Positions 32,900 to 44,860 are shown, counted from the stretch's first letter. The stretch is DNA of 64,000 bases from Takakia lepidozioides (GCA_030704615.1 CM060731.1:19718001-19782000); one strand, 5' to 3'. Made by a program: numbers and translations. Notes: generated from the letters alone by a model not told the origin.

Positions 32900-33805
32900 G
32901 CTTTCAATGGTCGTCGATCGATATGGCTTGCCTTATGGATTGGAGCAAAGAGCCTTCGATTCGAGGGTTTGGACCTTGACACGATTATACTTAGATGATT
33001 GTCACATCAAGTGGTCTGTGTAGAAGAAATCCCGAGCTGTCTCCACTCTCATTCGTAAGTTGCTGAAGGAGTTTTATGGTCTTTGGGAGTTGAACGCCAT
33101 TCTAAAGAAGGTGGGCAATTCACAGCAGCAGCGGAAGGATTTCATGAAAGTTGCGAAAGAAAACGGACGTCAGCCAAACCTATGCTTCACTGCTAGGTGA
33201 GCTTTTCTTCAAATGTAACGGGCTATTGCTTGATGTAATTTCAATTTTCTCATCTTTACATAGTGTTGTACCTAAATTTTTGTCCTGTGCAGATCAAGTA
33301 CTAAAGAATCGCACAAATCCTAACTGGAATCGCCGATGCCGAGACGTTGTCAAAGCTAAGTCTCGGGTCTAGGTCTCGCACCAATCGATTGGGGAGTGGG
33401 AGAATTTAGTCATTTGAGCGGAAATACGGAAGATTTGTCAATTTTTATGTCGATTGCCAGTTTTGTTTTAAAAAAAATTATAGAACAAGGGGATTGAAGT
33501 CCTAATTAGCCCAGTTTTGATTTATGTCTACTGCATATGTACATTTGCAGAGAGAAAACTATGGTCGGGAAGGAGTCGGGAAGCTAAACCTTACAAAGTA
33601 AAGCAAGCGAAGGCGTTCAAGACCAATGAGTTTTTCAGTACAATAATGCGAGAGCTTCAGTCGCAAGTGGAGTCTTTGACATGCTCTTCATCATCGGAGT
33701 CCAAGACCTCATCTTAATCATAGACACTGAACAGTTCTAACACAAATACAATTGTTAGATTTGTCAAACTACACAAGATAGAGCCAAAAACAGCTTTGCT
33801 TCCAT
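32900..33805 (+). other. Unrecognised coding-like remnant
   Basis: One frame near 32960-33200 reads LYLDDCHIKWSV, then a stop and RAVSTLIRKLLKEFYGLWEL and KVAKENGRQPNLCFTA. A later block (33517-33717) reads KPYKVKQAKAFKTNEFF and a Ser-rich end. These look like real but decayed protein sequence, possibly from a DNA transposon. No domain can be named. The copia copy 2 insertion follows directly. Confidence 0.3.
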
Positions 33806-33810
33806 ATTTG
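33806..33810. repeat. Target-site duplication ATTTG (left)
   Basis: ATTTG precedes TGTTGGAAGT; an identical ATTTG follows the right LTR at 37857-37861. Confidence 0.95.
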
Positions 33811-34117
33811 TGTTGGAAGTAATTAAACATATCTAGAAGACTAGGAGTCTTGAAGGCCAAAGGTTTAGAAGTCTAAGAGACTATCTTGTTTAACTCACAT
33901 TTGGAAGGTGAATGGCTAGAAGGTGGATGGTCACCATAGTGGAAGTGGAAGTGACCAAGTAGGACTTTTTAGAGACCTTCTTGTACAAGCTCGGGGGTGA
34001 AGCCACTAGTCTAAGTGTAAGAGTATGATGGTGGCTTCTATGGTTGGGAGGAGAGCTTTAGTTTTAGCTTTAGTCTAAGACTTTAGTTCTTGTTCATGTT
34101 CTTGCTCAATTCTAACA
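33811..34117 (+). repeat. Copia copy 2, 5' LTR
   Basis: 307 bases, TGTTGGAAGT...CAATTCTAACA, with TG/CA ends. The first 25 or so bases resemble the element-oriented start of the copy 1 LTR; the rest does not. Confidence 0.95.
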
Positions 34118-34135
34118 TGCTATCAGAGCCATTCT
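34118..34135 (+). promoter_or_regulatory. Primer-binding site of copia copy 2
   Basis: TGCTATCAGAGCCATTC directly follows the LTR. It has one base changed (TGC for TGG) relative to the usual initiator Met-tRNA complement seen in copy 1. Confidence 0.85.
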
Positions 34136-34178
34136 TCTCTGGATGAGAGTTGGTAGTTGAGATTGAGATAACTTGATC

Positions 34179-35030
34179 ATGGCTGGAGCGTCGTCTTCTA
34201 GCAATCCTCCTTCTATGTCTATGACGAGTGCATTAGATGTGAGAGTGGAAGATCGATTCAATGGAGCTAACTATCAAACCTGGAAGTTTAGGATGGAGAT
34301 GGTCCTTCTAGACAAAGATCTATGGGGAGTGGTTGATGGATCAGTCCCAAGACCTGACACTATTGTTGGCCAAGCCATATGGGATAGGAAAGATCAGAAA
34401 GCAGAGCTAGCATCATCACAAGCTTGAGAGACAATCAGTTGCATCTCATTATAAGTGCTAAGAATGCTAATGATGTTTGGGACAAGCTAGCAAGCATATA
34501 TGAGACGAAGGATGTCACATCGCAAGTGTATGTGACGCAAAAGTTCTATGGTCTGAAGATGACCGAGTCAGACTCGGTTGAATAACACTTGAATTTGTTT
34601 TGTGTGTTGCGAGATCAACTAGTCTCTGTGGGAACTAATGTGACTGATGAACACGCCGCAGTGGTGTTATTGGCAACCTTACCTGAATCCTATGATGGTT
34701 TTGTGGTGTCTCTAGCAGGACAAACCAACTTAACTATTGATATTGTCATAGGACTTCTCCTCAAGGATCCTCAAGGAGGAATCAAGAAGAAAAGGTCAAG
34801 GTACGTCTACAGAGGTAGACAGAGCTTTGTTCACAGGCAAGACTGGAGTAGTCTTGAATAGAAGACTCCCTTCACATATGTCTCAGAAGTCCCAGAGGTT
34901 TCAGAAACCTCAATCTAGCTCAAAGATCAAAAAGGCCAAAGTGAGGTGCTTTTATTGCAAGAAACTTGGTCACATGATCAAGGATTGTAGAAAGCGCATT
35001 GCAGATGAGCGCAGCAGAGAGAGTCAAAGG
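34179..35030 (+). pseudogene. Copia copy 2 gag, broken
   Basis: ATG at 34179, then ALDVRVEDRFNGANYQTWKF. A frame change occurs near 34405, followed by the TAA at 34583-34585 shared with copy 1 after ESDSVE. It then continues HLNLFCVLRDQLVSVG, has another frame change near 34790, and ends with the zinc knuckle CFYCKKLGHMIKDC at about 34950-34990. Confidence 0.92.
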
Positions 35031-35097
35031 AACATAGCTACTCATCAGATGAATGTTATTCTATTTGTTGTGTCTCTCTCAGCCACTATTATACAGA

Positions 35098-35445
35098 AGC
35101 ATGTGTGGTATGTTGATTCAGGAGCTTTTCAACATATGAGTTCAGAGAGAGAGCATTTCTAATCTTATAGATCTCTTTCACCTACACAATATGTTATTTT
35201 GGGAGATGATAGCAAGCATGTCATTGGTGGGGAAGCTCAGTCTCTCTTATGCTCAATGAAGGGGAAACCATAGAGGTGGAAAATGTCCTACATGTCCCTA
35301 CTTTGACAAAGAACTTGCTGTCTGTAAGGCAAATTGTTGCAAAGGGATACAGAGTGATATTCCAATATGAGAGTTGTACTATCACAGATAGCTCAGGAGC
35401 TGTGGTAGCAAGAGTTATTCTTGCTCTCAAGCCATCTTGTGGAAG
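35098..35445 (+). pseudogene. Copia copy 2 protease region, deleted pre-integrase domain
   Basis: HVWYVDSGAFQHM keeps D-S-G, in frame with gag at this point (unlike copy 1). A stop at about 35160 and a frame change near 35230 follow. After VVARVIL a deletion of about 165 bases relative to copy 1 removes the LWHRRLGH zinc-binding motif and joins to KPSCGRTTIEG. Confidence 0.9.
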
Positions 35446-36158
35446 GACTACCATTGAAGGAGATGAGCGATATGCGTCTATGCAAAGGTTGCTTGGAAAG
35501 GAAGCAACATCGAGGTCAATTTCCTAAGGATGGTGGACGAAGAGCCACAAGTATATTGGAGATTGTACATTCTGATGTGTGCGGGCCAATGCAAACCACA
35601 TCACTTGGAGGAGCAAGGTACTTTGTGACATTCATTGATGATTTGTCAATGAGGGTTGTGGTGAATTTCCTAAGGCAGAAAAGTCAAGTGCTAGAGAAAT
35701 TCAAAGAGTTCAAAGTACTTGCAGAAAAACAAACTGGAAAGTCTCTTAAGATTTTGAGATCTGACAATGGTGGTGAGTACATCTCAAAGGCTTTCAATCA
35801 GTTTTGTCAAGAGAATGGAATAGCTTGACAGCTTACTGTTCCATATACACCTGAGTAGAATGGTGTAGCTGAGCGGATGAATAGATCACTACAAGAATCT
35901 GCAAGGAGTATGTTGAAAGAATTGAATCTTTCAAATCATTTTTGGGCAGAAGCTGTTGGCACTGCAGCATATCTTCACAACAGAATACCTACCAAATCAG
36001 TGTTGGGAAAAACACCAGAAGAGGTATGGAGTGGTCAGAAGCCTAGTGTGGCTCATTGTAGGATTTTTGGATGTCGTGCATATGTCCATATCCCTACTCA
36101 GAAGCGAAGGAAACTTGACTCCAAATTAGAAGGATGCATCTTCATTGGCTACACATAA
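35421..36158 (+). pseudogene. Copia copy 2 integrase, with stops
   Basis: IVHSDVCGPM, FIDDLSMRV and ILRSDNGGEYIS are intact. TGA at 35826-35828 and TAG at about 35856 interrupt the block just before NGVAERMN, so the catalytic Glu lies beyond the stops. It ends with EEVWSGQKPSVAHCRIFGC. Confidence 0.92.
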
Positions 36159-36161
36159 GGT

Positions 36162-37036
36162 GTGAAGGGATATAAGTTGTTCAATAAGACAACTAAGGCT
36201 GTCAAACACAGTAGGGACGTAGTGTTTGATGAAGGCTTCATATCCTCTTTGGTAGTGGGAGAAGATGACATGGGAATGAGCTTAGAGCCATTACACCATT
36301 TCCAAGAGGAGTCTTATGAGGAGCCAATACAAGAGATGGCTGAAGCAAATGATGGAGGTGTTCAACTTGATGGAGTTGATCAAGGAGTCGAAGTTGGTGA
36401 ACCACTTGTTGATATGGACTCTAGAGATAAAGTTGAAGATGTGCCAAATTCTAAGGAGATCTCAGCGGGAAAGAAAAGCTCCTAGTAGGCTGATTACATC
36501 TATGAGTGCCATTGAAGCTATGGAAGAAGCATCACAAGTGGTTGAGTCTGCTACATATGCGGAAGCGATGCGTTCTCCAGACAAACTACAATGGGAAGAA
36601 GCAATCAACTCAGAGTTAGATTCATTGATGCAAAACAAAGCATGGACACTCTTTAGGTTGCCTGCAGGACGAAGAGCCATTGGTTGCAAGTGGATCTTCA
36701 AGTTGAAGTACAAAACTGATGGATTTATTTACCGGTACAAAGCTCGTCTTGTAGCTAAAGGCTATGCACAAATTAAAGGAGTAGATTACAATGAAACCTT
36801 CTCACCAGTGGTGAAGATTTCTTCTAATCAGAATATTGTTAGCTCTTGCAGCTCAACATGATCACGAAGTTCATCAAATGGATGTTAAGACCGCATTTCT
36901 GAATGGAGAACTACAAGAAGAGATCTACATGAGACAACCTGAAGGGTTTGTACAAGGAGAAAGTGATATTGTGTGTAAGCTGCAAAAGAGTTTGTATGGA
37001 CTCAAACAAAGTCCTCGAGCTTGGTATGCAAGTTTG
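36162..37036 (+). pseudogene. Copia copy 2 reverse transcriptase, catalytic box deleted
   Basis: KGYKLFNKTTKAVKHSR, NKAWTLFRLPAGRRAIGCKW and VKTAFLNGELQEEIYMRQ are present across frames. After LYGLKQSPRAWYA (about 37030) the sequence jumps directly to SLLGFLDADW of RNase H, omitting the region holding YVDD in copy 1. Confidence 0.93.
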
Positions 37037-37522
37037 TTGGGGTTTCTTGATGCTGACTGGGCAGGAGATGTTGATAGTAGAAAATCAACTTCAGGCCATT
37101 GTTTTCTCCTAGCAGGTGGAGCTGTATCTTGGTCTAGCAAACGACAAGTTGCAACAGCGTTGTCATCAACAGAAGCTGAGTACATGTCCATTACACAAGC
37201 AGCAAATAAGGCTATTTGGTTACGGAAGTTGCTTGGAGATTTGGATCATCTCCAATCACTACCTACGACTCTTTATTGTGACAATCAAAGTGCGATTGCA
37301 CTAAGTCAGAATCCGAAGTATCATTCAAGGACGAAGCACATTGAAGTGCAACATCACTACATACGGGAAGTTGTATGCAATGGAGAGATCAAGATGATCT
37401 TTTGTGCTACAGGAGATATGGTTGCGGATGTTTTGACGAAGAGTCTACCACAAACAAAACACATGAAGTGTTCAGCCTTACTTGGTGTCTCTTCTCCAAA
37501 GACAAACGAAGTAGCTCAATGA
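37030..37522 (+). pseudogene. Copia copy 2 RNase H
   Basis: FLDADWAGDVDSRKSTSGHC, SSTEAEYMSI and YCDNQSAIALSQNPKYHSRT keep the catalytic acids. It is fused in frame to the RT fragment upstream and ends SSPKTNEVAQ, as in copy 1. Confidence 0.93.
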
Positions 37523-37530
37523 TATGGTTT

Positions 37531-37543
37531 AATTGAGTGGGAG
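37531..37543 (+). promoter_or_regulatory. Polypurine tract of copia copy 2
   Basis: AATTGAGTGGGAG sits directly before the right LTR. Confidence 0.82.
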
Positions 37544-37856
37544 TGTTGGAAGTAATTAAACATATCTAGAAGACTAAGAGTCTTGAAGGCCAAAGGTTTA
37601 AAAGTCTAAGAGACTATCTTGTTTAACTCACCTTTGGAAAGTGAATGGCTAGAAGGTGGATGGTCACCATAGTGGAAGTGGAAGTGGAAGTGACCAAGTG
37701 GGACTTTCTAGATACCTTCTTGTACAAACTCGGGGGTGAAGCCACTAGTCTAAGTGTAAGAGTATGATGGTGGCTTCTATGGTTGGGAGGAGAGCTTTAG
37801 TTTTAGCTTTAATCTAAGACTTTAGTTCTTGTTCATGTTCTTGCTCAATTCTAACA
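37544..37856 (+). repeat. Copia copy 2, 3' LTR
   Basis: 313 bases, differing from 33811-34117 by a GTGGAA duplication and a small number of substitutions. The insertion therefore looks younger than that of copy 1. Confidence 0.95.
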
Positions 37857-38309
37857 ATTTGAGATATTGCAAATTTTTGGACTTCGTTGGAATCACATGA
37901 CGAAGGTTTTCTAGATAATTTGCTCATCTTTAGTGTGTGGTGTGCACATGTGTTGTGTGGTTTTGGACAGCGATGTAGTTGTGTAGCGATATGTATGCGC
38001 ACGACAGCTGTCAAGTTATTTTACCACTACTGTGAAACTAGCTAGGAAATAGCTAGCTTTTACATATTGACATTTGGGATTGGCCCAAGTGTCAATCCAG
38101 GGGTCAAGGCAGATTTAGGCCCTGGAGTGGTTATCTTCACGGCAAGCGCGGAAGGCTCATCTTTCTCGATGGTCTCTCTGTCTACCGAGACGGTACAGGC
38201 AGTGAGTGGGGGTGAGCATGTGAGGACCACGGGGTGCATGCATTCATGGCACACGTGGGAGGTGCTCGAGATTGTGTGGACTAGTGACTGCCATAGTAGG
38301 CAGCATAGT

Positions 38310-38400
38310 GGCAGCCTAATGACTGACTAGTTGTAGCCTAGTGGTTGGACTAGTGGCTGGACTAGTGGTGGACTAGTGGTATACTAGTGTGTGGTGTGCA
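38310..38400. repeat. GGACTAGTGG minisatellite
   Basis: Iterated GGACTAGTGG/GACTAGTTGTAG units of about 11-14 bases, with a CCTAGTGGTT variant. Confidence 0.75.
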
Positions 38401-38617
38401 CATGTTGTCGCTCATCATGTTTTACTTGTCTTCAAAGAAGATCTTTCCTATGTTTGCAACTTCATTTCCAATTGAACTGGGTCACATATTCTCTAAACGT
38501 TGTTCAATATCTTCTTTGCTTCGGATGACTCAGTTTTAGTTATGCACATCATCTGCTTTAGTTTGCTTTATAAGCATTCATATTAAGTGTCGTTTTAAGA
38601 GCCCCGTCTACATGACC

Positions 38618-38947
38618 TCACGCCATAGTTCCTCGTTGATATAATGGCTGTACTGCAGATGTGGCAGTAGCTAAAACTTTCCTATTTTTCCAAGAGCTCT
38701 TTGGTGCTTGGCTGCATAGGGGAGCTTGTGTGGGATGCTCGTCAAGGTTGCACGACACTATGGATCCCCCAGTGTCGTCCGAGTGTGAGGGTTTTGCGCA
38801 CTTCTTGGCCATGTGCCCGGGCTCCTCGCAATGGATCCCTAGAGGCAAGGCAAGCTTCCCTCTCCTCTTTTCTCCCGCTCTCTCCCTGCATGTATGCAAG
38901 GTGTTGCTGACACTGCATTGCAAGCGTCGTACTTTGTCGCACCGCAT
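38618..38947 (-). pseudogene. Possible retroelement gag remnant (partial zinc knuckle)
   Basis: A 109-codon minus-strand frame contains HCEEPGHMAKKC. That matches the last three ligands of a CCHC knuckle (C-x4-H-x4-C) with the first Cys absent. There is no neighbouring pol sequence, so this is weak. Confidence 0.35.
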
Positions 38948-38949
38948 CT

Positions 38950-41900
38950 GGCCCTTGGAGTGTGCTCATTTGGCACAACATCATGAACACAACTCCATCA
39001 TCCTCAAAAAAAAAAAATCGACTACTTTCAGTGCTCGGTATTTTGACCAATGCAGTGTCAGCCTCTCATGCATCTGAAAATGAAACTGAATGAAAAATGA
39101 CATCAACCCCTTACCTTGCAGTGAAGAAAAGCTGAAGAAAAGCTGAAGCCATGAATCGCCACCAGGAGAGCAGGTCCCTGTACAAATGGATTTCACTAGT
39201 CTGGACAGGAGTCATTGTGAGCAATGAAGGCGGGCCGCACTGCCTTCCCCAGCACTCCATTTATCACATGAGTTCAGAACACAAAAACAGTTGAAATCCG
39301 ACTACAAATCTCAATTCTGGACCTCCTCACACTTCTAGTTATTAGTCCCAATCCTTCTTACAATGCCTTTTGTTTCTTTGTGGACTGCCGTCCCCACCTC
39401 GTGACCGTCCGAGAGGCATTTACGCCCAAGTCTGGGAAAGGTTGCTCAGCATGATTTGGAGGTTTTTGGTGTCTCATACAATTCCTAAGACCTGGTCTTT
39501 GGGTCTTTAGGCCTATTCCACTTCCCGATTAGCTAAGGGAGTGGTTCAAAGCACACATCCTGTTGTCTTCTTTACGGTCGAGGCTGGTAACCTTTTACGG
39601 AATTACCTGACCATTACTCGAACTCAGGCGTCAAACTTTAAATATGAAGCCTGATCTTAGATCTAGACTGCCAAATGGAGCTGTCACGTGTGAATGTCAC
39701 GACTAAATTTTCGATCATTACATGGGTAATTCGACACGAGTGCGCTTTCGACTGGAATAGGATAGTGCTCTCAGGTTATTAGCTCAGATCTAAAGGACTC
39801 AGGAGATTCAAAAGTCCACTGAGAGTGACACCGCAATAAAGTTGAAATCAAGTGCACTTGCAACTTGACTTCGAAGATGGATCAGGTTAACCTTTTCCTG
39901 ATCATTCCCAATAAAGGATCACTTCTGTAGACCGCAATGTCAAAAAGAAGAAGAAAACAAATCACTTGAATTTGGACACTACCTACTCAGTAGAAGACAA
40001 ACAAATAAGTTGGCCCCGTCTGAAAACTATGAATCAGTACTCACTCATTGATCAGCAGCTGAAGTTAAAATGAAAAGTTGTTGGTGTTTGCTTGAGACCA
40101 GTCTATGCAGCGACTTAATAACATCATGAGCAACATCATCATGCAATAGAGTTCGGTATTGGAATTTTGTAATGAATAAAGCAACCTCGACATAAAAATT
40201 GCGATGTGAGTTTGCTTTGGTTGGTATTAAAGTGGACGTCGGTGTCCCTTGGAGACAAACGAAGATCATTTCGTATAGTGTGGACACATTAGGCTTCACC
40301 CTGATCTCACACTGATAGGGCACTTGGCCATCATCATATTACAATAGTTGGCCAACTATAAACCAGTGTTTTTTCTCAGTAGGTAGAAAAGAAACATTAC
40401 ATCTCGTGCGTGTAGGCAAAATCTTGATGAAGAAATACTACATTAGTTAGCTAAAGCCAAAATAGACATGAGAGTTTCTGAAAGACCACCATAAAGTTCT
40501 TATTACTTCCTCATACTGAAGAGCTACCCTTTCCAGTAGTCATTCCCTCTATTTTCTCAATATCTGCTCAGTGCTATGGATGCACATACCAGAAGGTCAT
40601 AACGTTTAACTCTTCTGAAAGCTGAGAGTAAAAACGAGTAGATTGCAAAAATACCTACAATAGGTTTGTTGGGTTAATAGGTCTACCACTTCCTGGGATT
40701 CAAATCTTCTCTTCGTCGATAGACAAGAATGAAGAAAGGAAAGAGTTTAGCATGGAGCTAAATGTCCCGGCAACTGGGACTACTGTGGACAGTAGTCAAG
40801 ACTAAAGGTTTTGTAGAAGAAACAAAAATATAAATAGAAGTTAGGATTGTTTTGAGAGTGCAAGTTTAGGACGTGTTTTCGTTTATTAAAGCTTCATGAA
40901 CCTCCAAGCTGGTACCCATCAAACATACAGAATAATTATCTGGTTTTTATTCGATATGAAAAATGAATGAATGACAAGACCAACTCTCACACGTGTGACC
41001 AAGCGTGTGGGGCCCTTGGCAGGAACCCAGTCATTACGACGTGGCTACCCAAATTTTGCGAACCCGAGGCCAAGTACAAATATACATCCCATCGACCCCC
41101 ATCAACATCTCAAACAGCTGCGTTGTGGGCTGTCGCTCCCAGGTTTGCATTTAGTAAAAAGAAAAAAAGGGAGTTATTAATCTTCTCCTCCAAATGCGGG
41201 TCCGTGATAGCAGCCACAAGTGTGCAGCGCCAACCAACGAACTGTGGAGGCTCCATCACGGAGCAAGGGATGAAGCTTCAACAGTCCAACAAAAGTGGCA
41301 CGCTCCAGGGACAGGCAGATCACGAGTAACACACTGTGCAATGTGAAAGCTGCTTGCCACTTCATGTTTGTCCTTGACACTACAGGCTGCAGAAACCTTA
41401 AAGGAATCTTGTCAGAGAAGGCTCCTTTTCCCTGCAATTCCATTCTCTGAGGACCTTTGCAGACCCAATGATCAACTTACCTACATACACTGTCGTTACT
41501 TGTAGAAGGTGTTATACGTAACTACCCTGTCAGAAAGCTAGGCTCAGGAGAAACTAGAAATACCATCCCTGGACAACCGTTTAGGCATTTTTGCGCCTAA
41601 TAATAAAATCAATCAATCAGACTCCCTCTTTTTTTTTGGGCTCCCGGCCTACCTTACTAAGCGAAAATGAAGGCAATTTTTTCCAGTTTTTCGCCAAAAC
41701 AGGAGAGATGAACTAGAGGTAGCCAGAAAATCAGTATGCTTGCCAGTGTGGACTTGTTAAAAATCTTCCACCTTTAAATGTTCTTAGTTATGAAGAAAAA
41801 GGTCATCAGAGGTGCAGATTTTGTAGTGAGGACTCAGGACTCAGGAGTGAAAAAGCCGGGTAGGACTGTAGCAGGGCTTTGTCGAAGTGTTCCTAGTTCC

Positions 41901-42030
41901 TACACTGCCAACGGTGTGCTTATCATGGGCAATAATTCCCTTTTCATTGTATGTAGGGCTGTCGAGAGACTCGACATGAACATTGATCACCAACTCTAAA
42001 GGTCTGGGGATAATGTGGGGCGGCTAGCCA
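38950..42030. other. Intergenic stretch, no recognised gene
   Basis: Frames are short and lack motifs. An A run at 39008-39018 and TGAAGAAAAGC repeated near 39121 are the only local features. Confidence 0.45.
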
Positions 42031-42033
42031 CTA

Positions 42034-42402
42034 GGGTAAGTTGGCCTATGACCGAACAGGCGTCTATGACCGAACACCCCATTAACGCTTCTGTCAGTAC
42101 CTATGACTATGCAGTGCTGGTCCCAAGACTCTCCATTTTTGTCACTTGGCAATCAATCATTTGATATAACCCCCCCAAAAGTGTGATTGGTCATAGGGCT
42201 CTTGGTGTATACAAGCATTCTGATTGGTTCGACTTTGAAACCCTACAACTTTGTGTAGGATTCATGAAATCCAATAGTTCCAAGTTTGTAGGTTGCCCCA
42301 TATGTGGGACACCTTATGAAAATTACCTGAGGTAAGAATGACAAAAATTCACCGTTAGATTATTCAGCATCGTTATTTGAACGGTCATAGGCCAACATAC
42401 CC
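42034..42402. mobile_element. MITE, 369 bp, TA target duplication
   Basis: Terminal inverted repeats GGGTAAGTTGGCCTATGACC (42034) and its near reverse complement ending CCAACATACCC (42402) are flanked by TA on both sides (42032-42033 and 42403-42404), as in Stowaway/mariner-like MITEs. CTATGACCGAACA occurs twice inside the left end. No transposase frame is present. Confidence 0.78.
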
Positions 42403-42404
42403 TA

Positions 42405-44685
42405 CAATCTGCAGGGACTTGAATCAGTCGGGAGCAACAAAGGACAGGTAGACGCGCGATGCACATTAGAGACAACCCACATTAATCTCACGAAGTTTAA
42501 TTTATTGTTTTACCTCACCTCACCTCACCAGGGATCTCAGATTGTCCCTTTCATTGGTGTGGAGGAATTCGCACAAACCTGCATCCGTGAGAGTGTCAGA
42601 TCTAATTCTCCCACCAGAGAGGCTGCACTCTCCAGCTAAACTATCCGAATCCTGTCCGCCGGAACCCTCTATAGCCTCACTAGGCTTGCCGCCCGGCCTT
42701 TCGTCAGAGCAACCGCACGTTGTCCATCAATGCCTTCACTCGAATACATATATATATGTATATAGGAATATGTAAAAGCTCTTTTTGGGCTCGTTGGAAA
42801 TGAGAAAGCTTTAGAAAAAGGAAAAAAGAAAGCTAGGAATGCTATAGACTCCTACTGAGTTAATAGGCTTACTTACTTATATGGAAATACATTCACACTA
42901 ACTATTCTACTTTAAATAGGAATATATTACACATTTAATACGGAGAACACTAAGGAATAATGTAAGAACTTAATGCGCACCTCCAATCTTGGGCGGTATG
43001 TGGGTTTCTGGCATGTCAAATCTTCCCCACCCTTTCTCAAGGGTGACATGAAGGGACTGTAACTCCAGTCGCAGTGTTTTTTCTCTCATTTTTAGCGCGA
43101 GTGGCTACTTAGTGTACTCTACCCAGCAACCCAAGTGGCGAATAAAATGAGCTGGCACCTCTAGAAATGTCGCTATATGACAGCTGGAAGGTTCTAACAA
43201 GTCCACGTTGACAATCATACGGATTTTCTGGCGATGACCTCTCGTGGTTCATCTCTCTTGTTTTGGCAAAAAATTGAAAAAAAATGGCTTCATTTTGTTT
43301 TTTTAAAAATGAAACCTGGGAGCCCTTCATTTTTTCTTTAGCGAAGTAGGAGCCCAAAAAAAGCAACGCGAATTTTTCTGGCGAAAATGTGCCGAATAAA
43401 AAACGCTGTCCTGTCGGGGTTTATATGGAGTGTAAACTCCATTCGGGGTTACACGGCGGGGAGTGTAATTCCACTCGGGATTACACGGGGTTACATGGCG
43501 TGGAGTGTACTTCATTTGCGGTTTCACTGGCTTACTCGGGAGTGTACCTCCACCAAATGTAACTCACACTGGTCTCTAAATTTGACCAAGTTCAAATTTG
43601 GCTACACCTATGCTTGTCAACCTCTTGCCTACCAAAAGTATTTACTAAGGCTACGCGTTGCTACTATTAGTGACGACTTCTAAGAAACAATGTTCAACGT
43701 TTTATTTCATTTGATTGGAAATACATTTTATGCAGAAAGTAATAGAAATAATGTAAACACTTAATGTGGGTGTGCGATCTCATGATACGATCGCTGCATC
43801 AGGTTAATATTGAATGTGTGAAAAAACAAGAGAAAGGAAGAGCAGATTTGACAAAAGTGATCAATTGTTTTTCCCGGGCAGTTTAAAAATATGGAAACAA
43901 TGACGTGGAAATGACGTTGTGTCGATGATGACATGGCACAATGACAGCATATACCTGCTCTGCTCCACACGAAAAGTAGTCTCCCACTTTCAGTTGTCAC
44001 TTCCAATTAATAGTGAATCTGAGGTAAGAGGGGGTGGAGAGGATTTGACAGGGGGGCCCGCCAGAGGAACCCCCAATGTACTGTCAGATCTCAGGCATGC
44101 ATTGAGGAGTTCTTACATTACTCTTATTGTTTTCCATTTAAAACCAATAAAAGTTAAAAGCCCATCTAAAGTCAAATATTGTGTAATTTAGTTCTCTGTT
44201 CAAAGCTGCAGTTGGACTTTCCTGCCGTGGATGATATTATTTGTCTTATGACATATAAAACTCTTAAACGAAAACGTCGACGGGAAAGTGTTTGAAGAAT
44301 GTTTGGGCCAGTGCGCGAGGGTGGCTCGGTTGTTGACTAAATAATATTCGCTAACAAAATGCAGCCCATGTTGGTGTACTCGACTCCAATAGTTGGTGCA
44401 CGTCTCCACTTGGGCAAACTTTGTAACTTCAAACTTGGTTTTCTCAGTCAAGACATTCCAAAATGTGATGGGCCGCTTTACAAAATTATTCCAATGACCA
44501 CCTTGCCAGACTAATCATTCCAGCTCGGGACATCACACCCATATCTCAAACAAAACACTGTTTTTTATTTTCCAGGAGAACAGGGAACACTTTGGAGTTT
44601 GACTGAATTAGTCTTTTATCCCAAAAATAATTAACATCTGGATTTTATTTTTATTTTTATTGTTAAAGGGAAACCTGGAGTGACT
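42405..44685. other. Intergenic stretch with minor repeats
   Basis: No gene is recognised. CACCTCACCTCACCT occurs near 42513 and TATATATATGTATATA near 42745. Confidence 0.45.
43423..43560. repeat. GAGTGTA-headed tandem repeat
   Basis: Four diverged units headed GAGTGTA (about 43429, 43461, 43502 and 43542), each followed by a CTCC/TTCC segment and GGGxTTACACGG. Confidence 0.6.
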
Positions 44686-44689
44686 GCTC

Positions 44690-44860
44690 ACAATTCAGCA
44701 GGTCCTTGAGGTGGGGGAAAAATTAACTATAAGCCATTTGGCACACAAGAGGGAAACATCACCCCAGACCAAAACAAACCATACCCGCAAGACAGAGTAG
44801 CAGGATTTGAGCCCCGAACGACCAGGGTGACACTCAGTGCACTCACGGAGGAAACCCGGG
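44690..44860 (-). mobile_element. tRNA-derived SINE
   Basis: On the minus strand a segment CACTGAGTGTCACC is followed by GGGCTCAAATCCTG (box B) and CTACTCTGTCTTGCGGGT. This parallels CACCAGTGCCACC, AGTTCAAATCCTG and CTACCTTGTCGGGT in the plus-strand SINE at 17718-17950. Confidence 0.55.

Larger units (their letters stand above)
33811..37856 (+). mobile_element. Ty1/copia LTR retrotransposon, copy 2 (internally deleted)
   Basis: A 4046-bp element on the plus strand with LTRs of 307 and 313 bp. The 6-bp difference is one extra GTGGAA unit at about 37680. It has a target duplication, a primer site and a polypurine tract. The coding region is nearly identical to copy 1 but has two large deletions: one in the pre-integrase domain (near 35428) and one of several hundred bases that removes the YVDD part of RT (near 37030). 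It also has several stops. It cannot supply its own RT. Confidence 0.97.

Noticed and set aside
36462-36713. Minus-strand 83-codon frame in copia copy 2 (and its mirror at 23983-24234)
   Set aside because: A shadow of the reverse-transcriptase coding strand, present in both copies for that reason.
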